DNA of 64,000 nt, taken from contig DKVI01000108.1 of assembly GCA_002491115.1 (NCBI GenBank), forward strand, positions 6,055 to 70,054, given 5' to 3'. This document shows, piece by piece, positions 8,721 through 17,162 of the stretch. Positions within the stretch are counted from its first letter, which is position 1. Each line of letters opens with the position of its first letter. The notes below the pieces were generated by a model. That model was not told the origin of the DNA. It ran no database searches and worked only from the letters and a program-made list of their open reading frames with translations. Source of the DNA: Lachnospiraceae bacterium UBA7182. Its GTDB lineage: Bacteria; Bacillota; Clostridia; Lachnospirales; Lachnospiraceae. A program made the position numbers and the translations under genes.

Positions 8721-9446
8721 TTATTCATCCCAGTTATGATAAACCGCCTGCACGTCGTCATCCTCGTCCAGAAGATCCAGCGTACGGTTCAAAGACTTAA
8801 TATTCTCCTCGCTTAAAGACACATAGTTTTGCGGAAGCATGGTCACTTCCGCCTGGGCCATGGCAATTCCCTCTTTTTCCAGCGCTTCCCGCACGGCGGA
8901 AAAATCGTCCGGTGCGGTCAGCACTTCAAAGCTGTCTTCTTCTTCGGAGAAATCCTCCGCTCCCGCATCCAGAGCCAGCATCATCAGATCGTCCGCTTCC
9001 ATCTTACATTCTTCCCGGTCAATGATGATCTGTCCCTTCTGGTCGAACATATAGGACACGCAGCCCGTGGTACCCATACTGCCGTTTCCTTTGGTGAACG
9101 CGTTGCGCACGTTGGAGGCGGTGCGGTTCTTATTGTCCGTCAGCGCTTCCACGATGATCGCGATGCCGCCCGGGCCGTACCCTTCATATGTAACATGTTC
9201 ATAATTCACGGCGTTGGCGTCTCCCGCCGCCCGTTTGATACCCCTGTCAATGGTATCATTGGGCATATTGTTGGCTTTTGCCTTGGCAATCACGTCGCGC
9301 AGACGACTGTTGTTGTTGGGGTCCGGGCCGCCTTCTTTGACGGCCACTGCGATCTCACGGCCGATAATGGTGAATATCTTCCCCTTGGCGGCGTCGTTTT
9401 TCTCTTTTTTATGCTTAATATTTGCAAATTTTGAATGTCCTGACAT
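8721..9446 (-). CDS. YebC/PmpR-family regulatory protein
   Basis: A 241-residue protein starting MSGHSKFANIKHKKEKNDAAKGK, the invariant N-terminus of the YebC/TACO1 family. The TIDRGIKRAAG and YEGYGPGGIAIIVEALTDN blocks are also present. Family members act as DNA-binding regulators or, by more recent work, help ribosomes through polyproline stretches. The start at 9446 is preferred over an upstream in-frame codon because of the conserved MSGHSK motif and an AGGAG site. A strong promoter lies at 9488-9516. Confidence 0.93.
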   Translation of the reverse strand: MSGHSKFANIKHKKEKNDAAKGKIFTIIGREIAVAVKEGGPDPNNNSRLRDVIAKAKANNMPNDTIDRGIKRAAGDANAVNYEHVTYEGYGPGGIAIIVEALTDNKNRTASNVRNAFTKGNGSMGTTGCVSYMFDQKGQIIIDREECKMEADDLMMLALDAGAEDFSEEEDSFEVLTAPDDFSAVREALEKEGIAMAQAEVTMLPQNYVSLSEENIKSLNRTLDLLDEDDDVQAVYHNWDE

Positions 9447-9487
9447 ATACTGCTGCTCCTTTTCACTCTTTTGTTTCCTGATTATTG

Positions 9488-9516
9488 ATTGTATCATGCA
9501 AAAACCGGGTTGGCAA
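9488..9516 (-). promoter_or_regulatory. Promoter of yebC
   Basis: Minus strand TTGCCA, 17-base spacer, TACAAT, lying between the stop of mazF and the yebC start. The predicted 5' leader is about 35 bases. Confidence 0.6.
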
Positions 9517-9518
9517 GC

Positions 9519-9866
9519 CTATGTATCCAATTCCAGGCTGATTTTCAATGCGGAATCTATTTTCGCCAGGATGGAATCATCCAGATGGCATACCTTGTCT
9601 TTGAGTCTTTTTTTATCTATGGTGCGCAGCTGCTCCAGCAAAATCACGGAATCCTTTACCATATGGTAGACGGACGCGTCCAGCTCCACATGGGTGGGCA
9701 GCTTTGCCTTATTCATCCTGGAAGTAATGGCTGCACAGATCACCGTGGGACTGTGCTTATTCCCGATATCATTCTGAATGATCAGAACCGGACGCACACC
9801 GCCCTGTTCCGAACCGATTACCGGCCGTAAATCTGCGTAGTAGACATCTCCTCGTCTGATAACCAA
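9519..9866 (-). CDS. mazF: MazF/PemK-family endoribonuclease toxin
   Basis: A 115-residue protein with the MazF/EndoA core: MVIRRGDVYYADLRPVIGSE at the N-terminus, GVRPVLIIQND, the ICAAITSR strand and DSVILLEQLRTIDKKRL. It should cleave mRNA at short motifs. The start is TTG behind GGAG at a 9-base spacing. In Bacilli the gene follows alr with the antitoxin gene between them; here only 67 bases separate it from alr and no antitoxin frame is present, so it is either solitary or paired with a distant antitoxin. Confidence 0.9.
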   Translation of the reverse strand: MVIRRGDVYYADLRPVIGSEQGGVRPVLIIQNDIGNKHSPTVICAAITSRMNKAKLPTHVELDASVYHMVKDSVILLEQLRTIDKKRLKDKVCHLDDSILAKIDSALKISLELDT

Positions 9867-9933
9867 CTGTTTTCACTCCGATCTGACATTTCTATGATTT
9901 TTTCAGTCAGAGTATTTCCAATCTGTTCCTGTT

Positions 9934-11133
9934 TTATTCATCTGATTCCAAAAAGACTGTCCCGTCCGTATCAAAGTAATCCTGGTTTGCCACGATGTGT
10001 CCGTCTTTCCAGAAACGGCGGGGGACCCGTTTTCCTATATCACAGGCCAGTTCATAATTAAAACGCCCCGAAAGTTCTCCTAAATCCTCCATGGTCAGTT
10101 CCAGGCCCCCGTCAGAGCCGATTAAAGTCACCATATCCCCTTCACGGACGTCCGGAATATGAGTCACATCCACCATAAACTGGTCCATACAAATCCTGCC
10201 TGTAACAGGCGCTTTCCTGCCCCGGATCAAAACCCATCCTTTATTGGAAAGAGATCTGGGGTAACCGTCCCCGTATCCTACAGGAACCGTGGCAATCTTC
10301 ATGGATTTTTCTGCCGTAAAAGTTCCGCCATAACTGATCTTTGTCCCCGGCGCTATATTTTTTATATAAGTAATATGGCTTTTGAGGGTAAGTACCGGTG
10401 TAATCGGGACCGCGAACTTATCTACTTCCCCTGACGGATACAGGCCGTAAATAGATATGCCTGCCCGTACCGCATCCAGGTTCGCTTCCGGAATGTCGAA
10501 AATACCGGCGCTGTTGGAACAGTGGCAAAGTTCCACATCCACTCCTCTGTCTGTAAGCATCTGATGAAATCTTTCATAACGGGAAAGCTGCTCCATGGTA
10601 AATGCCTTGTCTCTTTCATCCGCTTTTGCAAAATGTGTAAACAGTCCTTCGACTTTAATGCCCGGCAGACGGCTGATCTCTTTTACCAGATCCGCGCTTT
10701 GTTCGTCATCCGCAAAACCGATTCTGGACATGCCGGTATCCACTTTAATATGTACAGGTATTGTCTCTCCCTGACGGACTGCTTCTTCCGAGAGCTGCTT
10801 TGCCATGGAAAGCTTGAACACGGCCGGGCGGATCTTATGGCAAACCAGCGCCTCATAAGCATCCGGAAATACAAAACCCAAGATCAAAACAGGTTTTTGG
10901 ATGCCCGCCCTGCGAAGAAGCAGCGCTTCCTCTACGGTGGCTGTGGCAAATCCCCAGATATATTCATATCTTTCCGCCATACGGGCAATGGGGACAGCTC
11001 CGTGTCCATAGCCGTCGGTCTTAATCACCGCTATCATCTTTGTGCCCGGTTTAAGATTTTCTTTCATACTCTTAAAATTATATGCTGCCGCATCCAGATT
11101 AATCTCAGCGCACACCCGCAGATAATTTTTCAT
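9934..11133 (-). CDS. alr: Alanine racemase
   Basis: A 399-residue PLP enzyme that interconverts L- and D-alanine for peptidoglycan. The PLP lysine is Lys38 in AVIKTDGYGHG, the catalytic tyrosine is in KISYGGTF, and the C-terminal beta-domain has GRICMDQFMVDVTHIP. The first codons overlap the end of nnrD by 29 bases, and mazF follows, giving an nnrD-alr-mazF order similar to that of many Firmicutes. Confidence 0.96.
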   Translation of the reverse strand: MKNYLRVCAEINLDAAAYNFKSMKENLKPGTKMIAVIKTDGYGHGAVPIARMAERYEYIWGFATATVEEALLLRRAGIQKPVLILGFVFPDAYEALVCHKIRPAVFKLSMAKQLSEEAVRQGETIPVHIKVDTGMSRIGFADDEQSADLVKEISRLPGIKVEGLFTHFAKADERDKAFTMEQLSRYERFHQMLTDRGVDVELCHCSNSAGIFDIPEANLDAVRAGISIYGLYPSGEVDKFAVPITPVLTLKSHITYIKNIAPGTKISYGGTFTAEKSMKIATVPVGYGDGYPRSLSNKGWVLIRGRKAPVTGRICMDQFMVDVTHIPDVREGDMVTLIGSDGGLELTMEDLGELSGRFNYELACDIGKRVPRRFWKDGHIVANQDYFDTDGTVFLESDE

Positions 11134-12013
11134 CCTCCTGATCTCCTTTCTTCTTCTGTACTACCATTGCCTCCGGAAGATGTTCGATCAAGTGCCTTGC
11201 CATCATACCGTATGGGCCTTCTTTTTCGACCGCCAGATCTCCGGCCCGTCCATGAAGCCATACGCCTAAACATGCAGCGTCCAGAGGAAGCGCTTTTTGT
11301 GCCAAAAGCCCCGCGATTATGCCCGTCAGCACATCGCCGCTTCCGCCGGTGGACATACCGTTATTTCCTGTGGTATTTACATAGCAGTTCCCCTCAGGGT
11401 CTCCGATCGCTGTAGGTGCGTCTTTTAACACACAAATACATCCGTTCTCTTTCCCAAACCGGGCAGCGTATCCCGGTACATCCGAAAGTATATCCGGTAT
11501 CGCATGTTGAGCCAGCCTGGAAAATTCTCCCACGTGGGGTGTCAGAATCAGATCCCCCTGATGGTCCTTTAATAATTCTTTTTCCTTTGCCACATGATTT
11601 AAACCGTCCGCATCCAGAACAAGAGGTTTATGAAAAGAGGACAATACTTTTCGGGTCAGTTCTTTTGCCCATGTTTCCTGTCCGAGTCCCGGTCCCAAAG
11701 CCACTGCAGTTGCCCAGGCAAGAGCATCCGAAAGAGCCTGGTCATCCGGATTTTCCGTATCAAAAGTGGTAAGGACGGCTTCCGGTATCAGGTTCTGGAT
11801 GATAACACGATTTTCTTTTGGCGTCAGTACCCGTACCAGACCGGCTCCGGAACGATAAGCCGCATAAGCACACAGATATGCGGCGCCCGCCATATTGACG
11901 CTTCCCGCAATACACAAAACCTTTCCGTAGGTTCCTTTATTAGAGCGCTTTTTCCTGGCCGGGAGCAGCCGCAGTACAGTTTCATTCAGTTCAGTATATT
12001 CTGTCTTTTCCAT
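11105..12013 (-). CDS. nnrD: ADP-dependent NAD(P)H-hydrate dehydratase
   Basis: A 302-residue carbohydrate-kinase-like (CARKD) protein that repairs hydrated NAD(P)H. Diagnostic blocks are KGTYGKVLCIAGS near the N-terminus, VALGPGLGQ, VLDADGLNHV and the anion-hole loop GGSGDVLTGIIAGLLAQ. The N-terminal epimerase (NnrE) half found in bifunctional proteins is absent. It overlaps alr by 29 bases and so is translationally linked to it. Confidence 0.9.
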   Translation of the reverse strand: MEKTEYTELNETVLRLLPARKKRSNKGTYGKVLCIAGSVNMAGAAYLCAYAAYRSGAGLVRVLTPKENRVIIQNLIPEAVLTTFDTENPDDQALSDALAWATAVALGPGLGQETWAKELTRKVLSSFHKPLVLDADGLNHVAKEKELLKDHQGDLILTPHVGEFSRLAQHAIPDILSDVPGYAARFGKENGCICVLKDAPTAIGDPEGNCYVNTTGNNGMSTGGSGDVLTGIIAGLLAQKALPLDAACLGVWLHGRAGDLAVEKEGPYGMMARHLIEHLPEAMVVQKKKGDQEDEKLSAGVR

Positions 12014-12059
12014 AATATTGCCAGAATCCCCTTTCCCTTACATTTTTTGTTCCGTACAT

Positions 12060-12095
12060 ACAGAAAAGGCCCCATATCCGGCCGGCCTTTTCTGT
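12060..12095. terminator. Hairpin between rex and nnrD
   Basis: A 12-bp perfect stem (ACAGAAAAGGCC / GGCCTTTTCTGT) with a 12-base loop lies 9 bases after the rex stop. The flanking T-runs are weak in both directions, so it may be an inefficient terminator that permits some read-through into nnrD-alr. Confidence 0.6.
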
Positions 12096-12104
12096 AGTGA
12101 TATT

Positions 12105-12743
12105 TTATTCGGCTTTTTTCTCGTAATCACTGATTCGATAGGAGAGCTGCATCAGGCTGTCAATCAAATGAACATTTTCTACCACCACATCGTCGGGAAC
12201 GTCCAGATCCAGATGTGCGAAATTCCAGAAGGCTTTGATCCCGTATTTGACCAGCCTGTCGGCGACTTCTTTGACTTTGTTTTTGGGCACGGTCAAAACC
12301 GCAATTTCCACTGTCTCTTTTTTCAGGTAGCTTTCCAGCTCGCTCATCATATATACAGGAATGCCGCCCACATATTCGCCTATCATCTCCGGCCGTACAT
12401 CAAAGATCGCTTTGGTCACAAATCCGCTCTTTTTAAAATCATATTTCGCCAGTGTATGGCCGAAATTACCGCCTCCTACAATAATCATCGGATGATCACG
12501 GTTTACACCGAGTATCTTGCCGATTTCGTCGTAAAGAAACTTTACATTATATCCGTATCCCTGCTGCCCGAACCCTCCGAAGTTGTTCAGATCCTGACGA
12601 ATCTGAGATGCAGTCACCTGCATCTTGCCGCTCAGTTCTCCGGAAGAAATCCTTTCAACGCCATTGTTTAATATTTCACCTAAATATCTGTAATATCTGG
12701 GCAGTCTTTTGATCACTGCCTTCGATATTTCTCTGTCTCCCAT
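12105..12743 (-). CDS. rex: Redox-sensing transcriptional repressor Rex
   Basis: A 212-residue Rex. Residues 1-80 form a winged helix (AVIKRLPRYYRYL, SGKMQVTASQIRQDLNNFGG) and the rest a Rossmann domain with VGGGNFGHTLAKY that binds NADH/NAD+. Rex releases DNA when NADH/NAD+ is high. It has its own strong promoter and a GGAGG site. A plausible target in this window is fhs, whose leader has a TTGTTAA-N4-TAAACAA element; this would tie methyl-branch expression to the cell's NADH pool. Confidence 0.96.
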   Translation of the reverse strand: MGDREISKAVIKRLPRYYRYLGEILNNGVERISSGELSGKMQVTASQIRQDLNNFGGFGQQGYGYNVKFLYDEIGKILGVNRDHPMIIVGGGNFGHTLAKYDFKKSGFVTKAIFDVRPEMIGEYVGGIPVYMMSELESYLKKETVEIAVLTVPKNKVKEVADRLVKYGIKAFWNFAHLDLDVPDDVVVENVHLIDSLMQLSYRISDYEKKAE

Positions 12744-12772
12744 CGTATGCCTCCAAAATTATTACTGCTTAC

Positions 12773-12801
12773 AGTATAACCGCCTGGCAATTTTCTGTCA
12801 A
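12773..12801 (-). promoter_or_regulatory. Promoter of rex
   Basis: Minus strand TTGACA, 17-base spacer, TATACT: an almost perfect sigma-A promoter 30 bases upstream of the rex start. Confidence 0.8.
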
Positions 12802-12841
12802 ATATTTGTTTATCTTATATAATAAACTGCATGATTTTCCG

Positions 12842-13669
12842 TTATTTTTCATATAAAAACCGCTCCGGCAGCGACACATGGAAATCTTTCGCCAGATCAC
12901 GGAAATTCTGAGGCGTGATGGTCTGCAGTTTATCCGGGCGCATGGACAGCGTCTTTATCAGGATCTCGGCGGACTTTTCCACCGTATGCATCAGACCAAA
13001 CGTCAGGTCAAAATCCTCTCCGGAACAGAACATGCCATGATGCGCCCAGATTGCCACATCGTACTGTTTCATCAGTTCGCTGGTCGCCACCGCGATGTCC
13101 CTGCCGCCGGGAACCATCCATCCCACGACGCCGATGCCCGAAGGAAATATGATCGGACACTCGGTCATCATCTCCCACAGTTCCCTTGTAAATACTTCGT
13201 CTTTCAAAGGAAGGACAAAGGTAAGGGCGATCACATTGGCCGGATGGGCATGATAGATTACTCTGTGAACTCCGCCGGAAGCCGCCTTTTTTACTTCATG
13301 GTTCATCAGATGGCTGGGAAGTTCGCTGGTGGGTTTTCCGCCGCCTGTAAGTCCCCAGCAAATCCTGTACTTTTCGCCTTTCTCATCCAGCTTAAGGATA
13401 CAAAGGCTGTCCGCAGGGTCCAAAGACACGTTCCGAAAATATTTTCCGCTGCCTGTGACCATAAAATATTCCCCTGCAAGCCCCGGAACACATGTGCCGA
13501 TCTCTCTCCACTCGCCCGGCTCATGAAAATAAGCTTTTACTGCTTCTACGTCCTCTTCTTTCATCCGGTACGACAGATTGCCGCCGTTTCTCTCATGCCA
13601 TCCCTGTTCCCACCCGTCGCTGCACATACGGATAAATCCCTGGACAAATTTTACATCAATGATACTCAT
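12842..13669 (-). CDS. rhaD: Rhamnulose-1-phosphate aldolase
   Basis: A 275-residue class II aldolase that splits L-rhamnulose-1-phosphate into dihydroxyacetone phosphate and L-lactaldehyde. The glycine-rich NGGNLSYRM phosphate-binding segment, the zinc ligands in YHAHPANVIAL and WAHHGMFCSG, and the 275-residue length match RhaD rather than FucA (about 215). It overlaps rhaB by 4 bases (ATGA). No rhamnose isomerase is adjacent, so that step must be encoded elsewhere. Confidence 0.93.
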   Translation of the reverse strand: MSIIDVKFVQGFIRMCSDGWEQGWHERNGGNLSYRMKEEDVEAVKAYFHEPGEWREIGTCVPGLAGEYFMVTGSGKYFRNVSLDPADSLCILKLDEKGEKYRICWGLTGGGKPTSELPSHLMNHEVKKAASGGVHRVIYHAHPANVIALTFVLPLKDEVFTRELWEMMTECPIIFPSGIGVVGWMVPGGRDIAVATSELMKQYDVAIWAHHGMFCSGEDFDLTFGLMHTVEKSAEILIKTLSMRPDKLQTITPQNFRDLAKDFHVSLPERFLYEK

Positions 13670-15096
13670 ACGTTACTCCTCTCTGTTGTTTTCCGCGGTT
13701 CATATTCCTGTATTTCAAATGATCTTATGACGCACTCTCTTGCTTCTTTCAGGCCTGCCAGTTCACCTTGGCGTATCATCTGGGCCATAAGGTTCCCGAT
13801 GGCGGTGGCTTCTCCCGGGCCGGCGCAGACCTTCCTGCCGGAAGCGTCGGCGGTCAACTGGTTTAGATAAGCCGCGTTGGAGCCCCCTCCGATGATATGG
13901 ATGCTGTCATAGTGCCTGCCTGTATTTTTTTCCACTTCCTGTACCGTCTCCCCGTAACATTTCGCCAGGCTTCGATAAATAACGGCGCTCAATTCCCCGA
14001 CGGACTTTGGCACAGGCTGTCCGGTCTTCTGACAATAATCCCGGATCGCCCGGGTCATATCAGGCGGCGCAAGAAATACATCGTCGTTTACGTCCACGCG
14101 GGACGGAAAATCCTTATTTTCTTCCGCCAGCCGGCAAAGCTCTGCAAAGGAACAGGCATCCCCTGTTTCATGCCGGACAGACTGAATCATCCAAAGACCC
14201 ATGATGTTTTTCAGATACCGGAAGCGGTACGCATAACCGCCTTCATTGGTAAAATTCGCCTGCCTGCTCTCTTCGGTTAAGACAGCCTCTTTTATCTCCG
14301 TCCCCATCAAAGACCAGGTACCGGAACTGATATACAGGTTCTCTCCCTCCTTTTTGGGTATTGCCATAACCGCCGACGCCGTATCATGGCTGGCGCATAA
14401 AACCACCGTTAAGTCATAACCCACTTCCTTTTGCACTTCTTCTTTCAGATTTCCCACGACGGTTCCCGGCATGGACAAAGGAAGAAACATATCCTTTGGA
14501 TACCCCAGCAGGTCAAGAAGCTTTGTATCCCACTGCCGGGTCACAGGGTTTACCAACTGCGTGGAGGTGGCGTCCGTATATTCCGACCGTTTCTCTCCTG
14601 TCAGAAGAAACTGAAAATAATCCGGCAGCATCAGAAGTGTCTGTGCTTTCTCAAGCAATTCCGGCGTATACGTTTTCACTGCCATCAACTGATAGATCGT
14701 ATTGAACATCTGCTTCTGGATGCCGGTCCTATAGTACAGCTCTCTTTCCGGAATCAGGCGGTACACTTCTTCATCCATCCCGGCCGTCCGGCTGTCCCTG
14801 TATCCGTATGTATCTCCCAGCACTTTGTCCTGTTCATCCAGCAGGACATAATCCACGCCCCAGGTATCCACAGACATGCTCACAGGGATTCTGCCCAGTT
14901 CTTTACATCGCTTCATGCCCGCCAGGATTTCGGAAAAAAGTCTTTCCACATCCCAGAGTTTTTTTCCGTCCTTCTCTGTCATCCCGTTTTCAAAACGGTA
15001 GACTTCTTCCAGTATCATCTTCCCGCCTTCCAGATGTCCCAGCATATGCCGTCCGCTGGAGGCTCCGATATCTACTGCCAGATAATATGTCTTCAT
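13666..15096 (-). CDS. rhaB: Rhamnulokinase
   Basis: A 476-residue FGGY-family sugar kinase. It begins YYLAVDIGASSGRHMLG, the RhaB form of the phosphate-1 motif. SVDTWGVDYVLLD supplies the catalytic Asp region, and the C-terminal half has IHIIGGGSNAAYLNQLTAD, the adenosine motif. It phosphorylates L-rhamnulose. It is first gene of a two-gene rhaBD operon with a promoter at 15129-15157, divergent from the ABC-F gene. Confidence 0.95.
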   Translation of the reverse strand: MKTYYLAVDIGASSGRHMLGHLEGGKMILEEVYRFENGMTEKDGKKLWDVERLFSEILAGMKRCKELGRIPVSMSVDTWGVDYVLLDEQDKVLGDTYGYRDSRTAGMDEEVYRLIPERELYYRTGIQKQMFNTIYQLMAVKTYTPELLEKAQTLLMLPDYFQFLLTGEKRSEYTDATSTQLVNPVTRQWDTKLLDLLGYPKDMFLPLSMPGTVVGNLKEEVQKEVGYDLTVVLCASHDTASAVMAIPKKEGENLYISSGTWSLMGTEIKEAVLTEESRQANFTNEGGYAYRFRYLKNIMGLWMIQSVRHETGDACSFAELCRLAEENKDFPSRVDVNDDVFLAPPDMTRAIRDYCQKTGQPVPKSVGELSAVIYRSLAKCYGETVQEVEKNTGRHYDSIHIIGGGSNAAYLNQLTADASGRKVCAGPGEATAIGNLMAQMIRQGELAGLKEARECVIRSFEIQEYEPRKTTERSNV

Positions 15097-15128
15097 CCCG
15101 CATTTCTCTCCTTTCGCGCTTTTCCTTT

Positions 15129-15157
15129 ATTATAAATAACCGGCCGGGAAAAAACAA
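15129..15157 (-). promoter_or_regulatory. Promoter of rhaBD
   Basis: Minus strand TTGTTT, 17-base spacer, TATAAT. The -10 lies 33 bases before the rhaB start. It is back-to-back with the ABC-F promoter, the two -35 boxes being about 10 bases apart. Confidence 0.55.
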
Positions 15158-15166
15158 CACATAAAC

Positions 15167-15195
15167 TTGCATTCGCTCCTTCTTCCCTTTATAAT
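15167..15195 (+). promoter_or_regulatory. Promoter of the ABC-F gene
   Basis: Plus strand TTGCAT, 17-base spacer, TATAAT, followed by a leader of about 37 bases containing an AGGAGAATG ribosome site region. Confidence 0.65.
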
Positions 15196-15238
15196 AAAAC
15201 GATAACAACAGAGAAACAATCACCAGGAGAATGATTTT

Positions 15239-17158
15239 ATGATATTAGCATGCCAGAACATCAGCAAGGCATTCGGTGACAAGGTCATATTAAAGGATGC
15301 CTCTTTTCATATAGAAGAACGGGAAAAATCAGCCATTGTCGGCATTAACGGCGCCGGCAAATCCACCTTATTAAAGATCATTATGGGCGAACTGCCCGCA
15401 GACGAAGGACAGGTCGTCATCTCCAGAGGAAAGACCCTGGGATATCTGGCCCAGCACCAGGAGATGGAAAGCGGCAATACCATATTTGACGAACTTCTTA
15501 CCGTCAAACAGGACGTACTGGAACTGGAAGCGAAGATGCGCCAGGCAGAACAGGATATGAAACATGCCGAAAAAGACGCCCTTCCTCCTTTAATGGAAGA
15601 ATATGCCCGCTTAAGCCACGAATTTGAGCAAAAGAACGGCTATGCATGGAAAAGTGAGATCACCGGTGTCCTGAAAGGACTCGGATTTGAAGAAGAAGAT
15701 TTCTCAAAACATGTGGATACGCTTTCCGGCGGACAGAAAACCCGGGTCAGCCTGGGCAAGCTTCTGCTCTCCCGCCCGGATATCATCATGCTGGACGAGC
15801 CTACCAACCACCTGGATATGAACTCCATCTCCTGGCTGGAAACCTTTCTGGTCAACTACCCGGGCGCGGTCATCATCGTATGCCATGACCGTTACTTTTT
15901 AAACCGGGTCGTCACCAAAATTATAGAGGTTGACCAGGGATGCGTATCTGTCTTTTCAGGGAACTACACCGACTATGCACAGAAAAAAGCACAGCTTCGA
16001 GAAGCGAAGATGGCGGCCTATTTAAACCAGCAAAAAGAAATCCGGCATCAGGAAGAAGTCATCGCCAAATTAAAATCATTTAACAGGGAAAAATCTATCC
16101 GCCGGGCTGAAAGCCGCGAAAAGATGCTGGAGAAACTGGATGTGCTGGAGAAGCCCACAGAAGTACGCGCCGATATGCGCATTGAACTGGAACCGCAGGT
16201 AGTAAGCGGAAACGATGTATTAAGCGTCCGGGGTCTGTCCAAATCCTTCCCGCCTCAGACTCTATTCAGGAATCTTGATTTCGAAATCAAAAAAGGCGAA
16301 CGGGTAGCTTTAATCGGCAATAACGGCACAGGCAAGACCACCCTGCTTAAAATTTTAAATAATGTACTTTCGGCAGACGCAGGAGAATTTACGTTAGGCG
16401 CCAAAGTGCAGATCGGTTATTATGACCAGGAACACCATGTCCTTCATATGGAAAAGACGGTCTTTGAGGAAATATCCGACGATTATCCTGCACTTACCAA
16501 CACAAAGATACGCAATACCCTCGCCGCTTTTTTATTTACCGACGATGACGTATTTAAACGGATCAAAGACTTAAGCGGCGGTGAAAGGGGACGCGTCTCC
16601 CTTGCCAAACTGATGCTCTCGGAAGCCAATTTCCTGATTCTGGACGAGCCTACCAACCATCTGGATATCGTATCCAAAGAGATCCTGGAGAGTGCTTTAA
16701 ACCGCTATACCGGCACGGTACTCTTCGTCTCCCATGACCGGTATTTTATCAACATGACTGCCACAAGAATTCTGGAACTGGCGGGGCAGTCCCTGACCGA
16801 TTATATCGGCAACTATGATTATTATCTGGAGAAAAAGGAAACGATGACCGACTTCACCGGCTCCTCCTCCCCTGCCGCGTCCGCTGCTGCTCCGGCTGCA
16901 GAGGAATCCAGGGCCAAACAGAACTGGAAACAGCAAAAAGAACTCCAGGCTAAGCTTCGCAAAAAACAAAACAGCCTGAAGCAGGTGGAAGCCCGCATAG
17001 ATGAGCTGGAAACCCGCGACAGGGAAATCGATGAACTTCTGGCCAGTGAAGAAGTATTCACAGATGTACAGAAAGTTACCCGGTTATCCCGGGAAAAGGA
17101 AAATCTTCAAAAAGAGCTGAACGGGCTTTATGAAGACTGGGAGCTTCTGTCCGAATAA
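15239..17158 (+). CDS. ABC-F family ATPase (ribosome-associated, YdiF/YfmR-like)
   Basis: A 639-residue soluble protein with two ABC cassettes and no membrane segments. Cassette 1 has GINGAGKST, LSGGQKTRVS and MLDEPTNHLD; cassette 2 has GNNGTGKTT, LSGGERGRVS and ILDEPTNHLD. Between them a charged linker (about 245-310) corresponds to the P-site-tRNA interaction motif. The C-terminus (about 570-639) is a predicted coiled coil after an Ala/Ser-rich linker. Such proteins act on the ribosomal E site in translation or antibiotic resistance; the housekeeping type is more likely here because there is no resistance context. It ends 4 bases from the convergent amidase gene. Confidence 0.92.
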   Translation: MILACQNISKAFGDKVILKDASFHIEEREKSAIVGINGAGKSTLLKIIMGELPADEGQVVISRGKTLGYLAQHQEMESGNTIFDELLTVKQDVLELEAKMRQAEQDMKHAEKDALPPLMEEYARLSHEFEQKNGYAWKSEITGVLKGLGFEEEDFSKHVDTLSGGQKTRVSLGKLLLSRPDIIMLDEPTNHLDMNSISWLETFLVNYPGAVIIVCHDRYFLNRVVTKIIEVDQGCVSVFSGNYTDYAQKKAQLREAKMAAYLNQQKEIRHQEEVIAKLKSFNREKSIRRAESREKMLEKLDVLEKPTEVRADMRIELEPQVVSGNDVLSVRGLSKSFPPQTLFRNLDFEIKKGERVALIGNNGTGKTTLLKILNNVLSADAGEFTLGAKVQIGYYDQEHHVLHMEKTVFEEISDDYPALTNTKIRNTLAAFLFTDDDVFKRIKDLSGGERGRVSLAKLMLSEANFLILDEPTNHLDIVSKEILESALNRYTGTVLFVSHDRYFINMTATRILELAGQSLTDYIGNYDYYLEKKETMTDFTGSSSPAASAAAPAAEESRAKQNWKQQKELQAKLRKKQNSLKQVEARIDELETRDREIDELLASEEVFTDVQKVTRLSREKENLQKELNGLYEDWELLSE

Positions 17159-17162
17159 CCGG

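Noticed and set aside
12808..12827. GTTTAT-N8-ATAAAC inverted repeat upstream of the rex promoter as a Rex autoregulatory site
   Set aside because: Arm spacing and sequence do not fit the 18-base Rex consensus.
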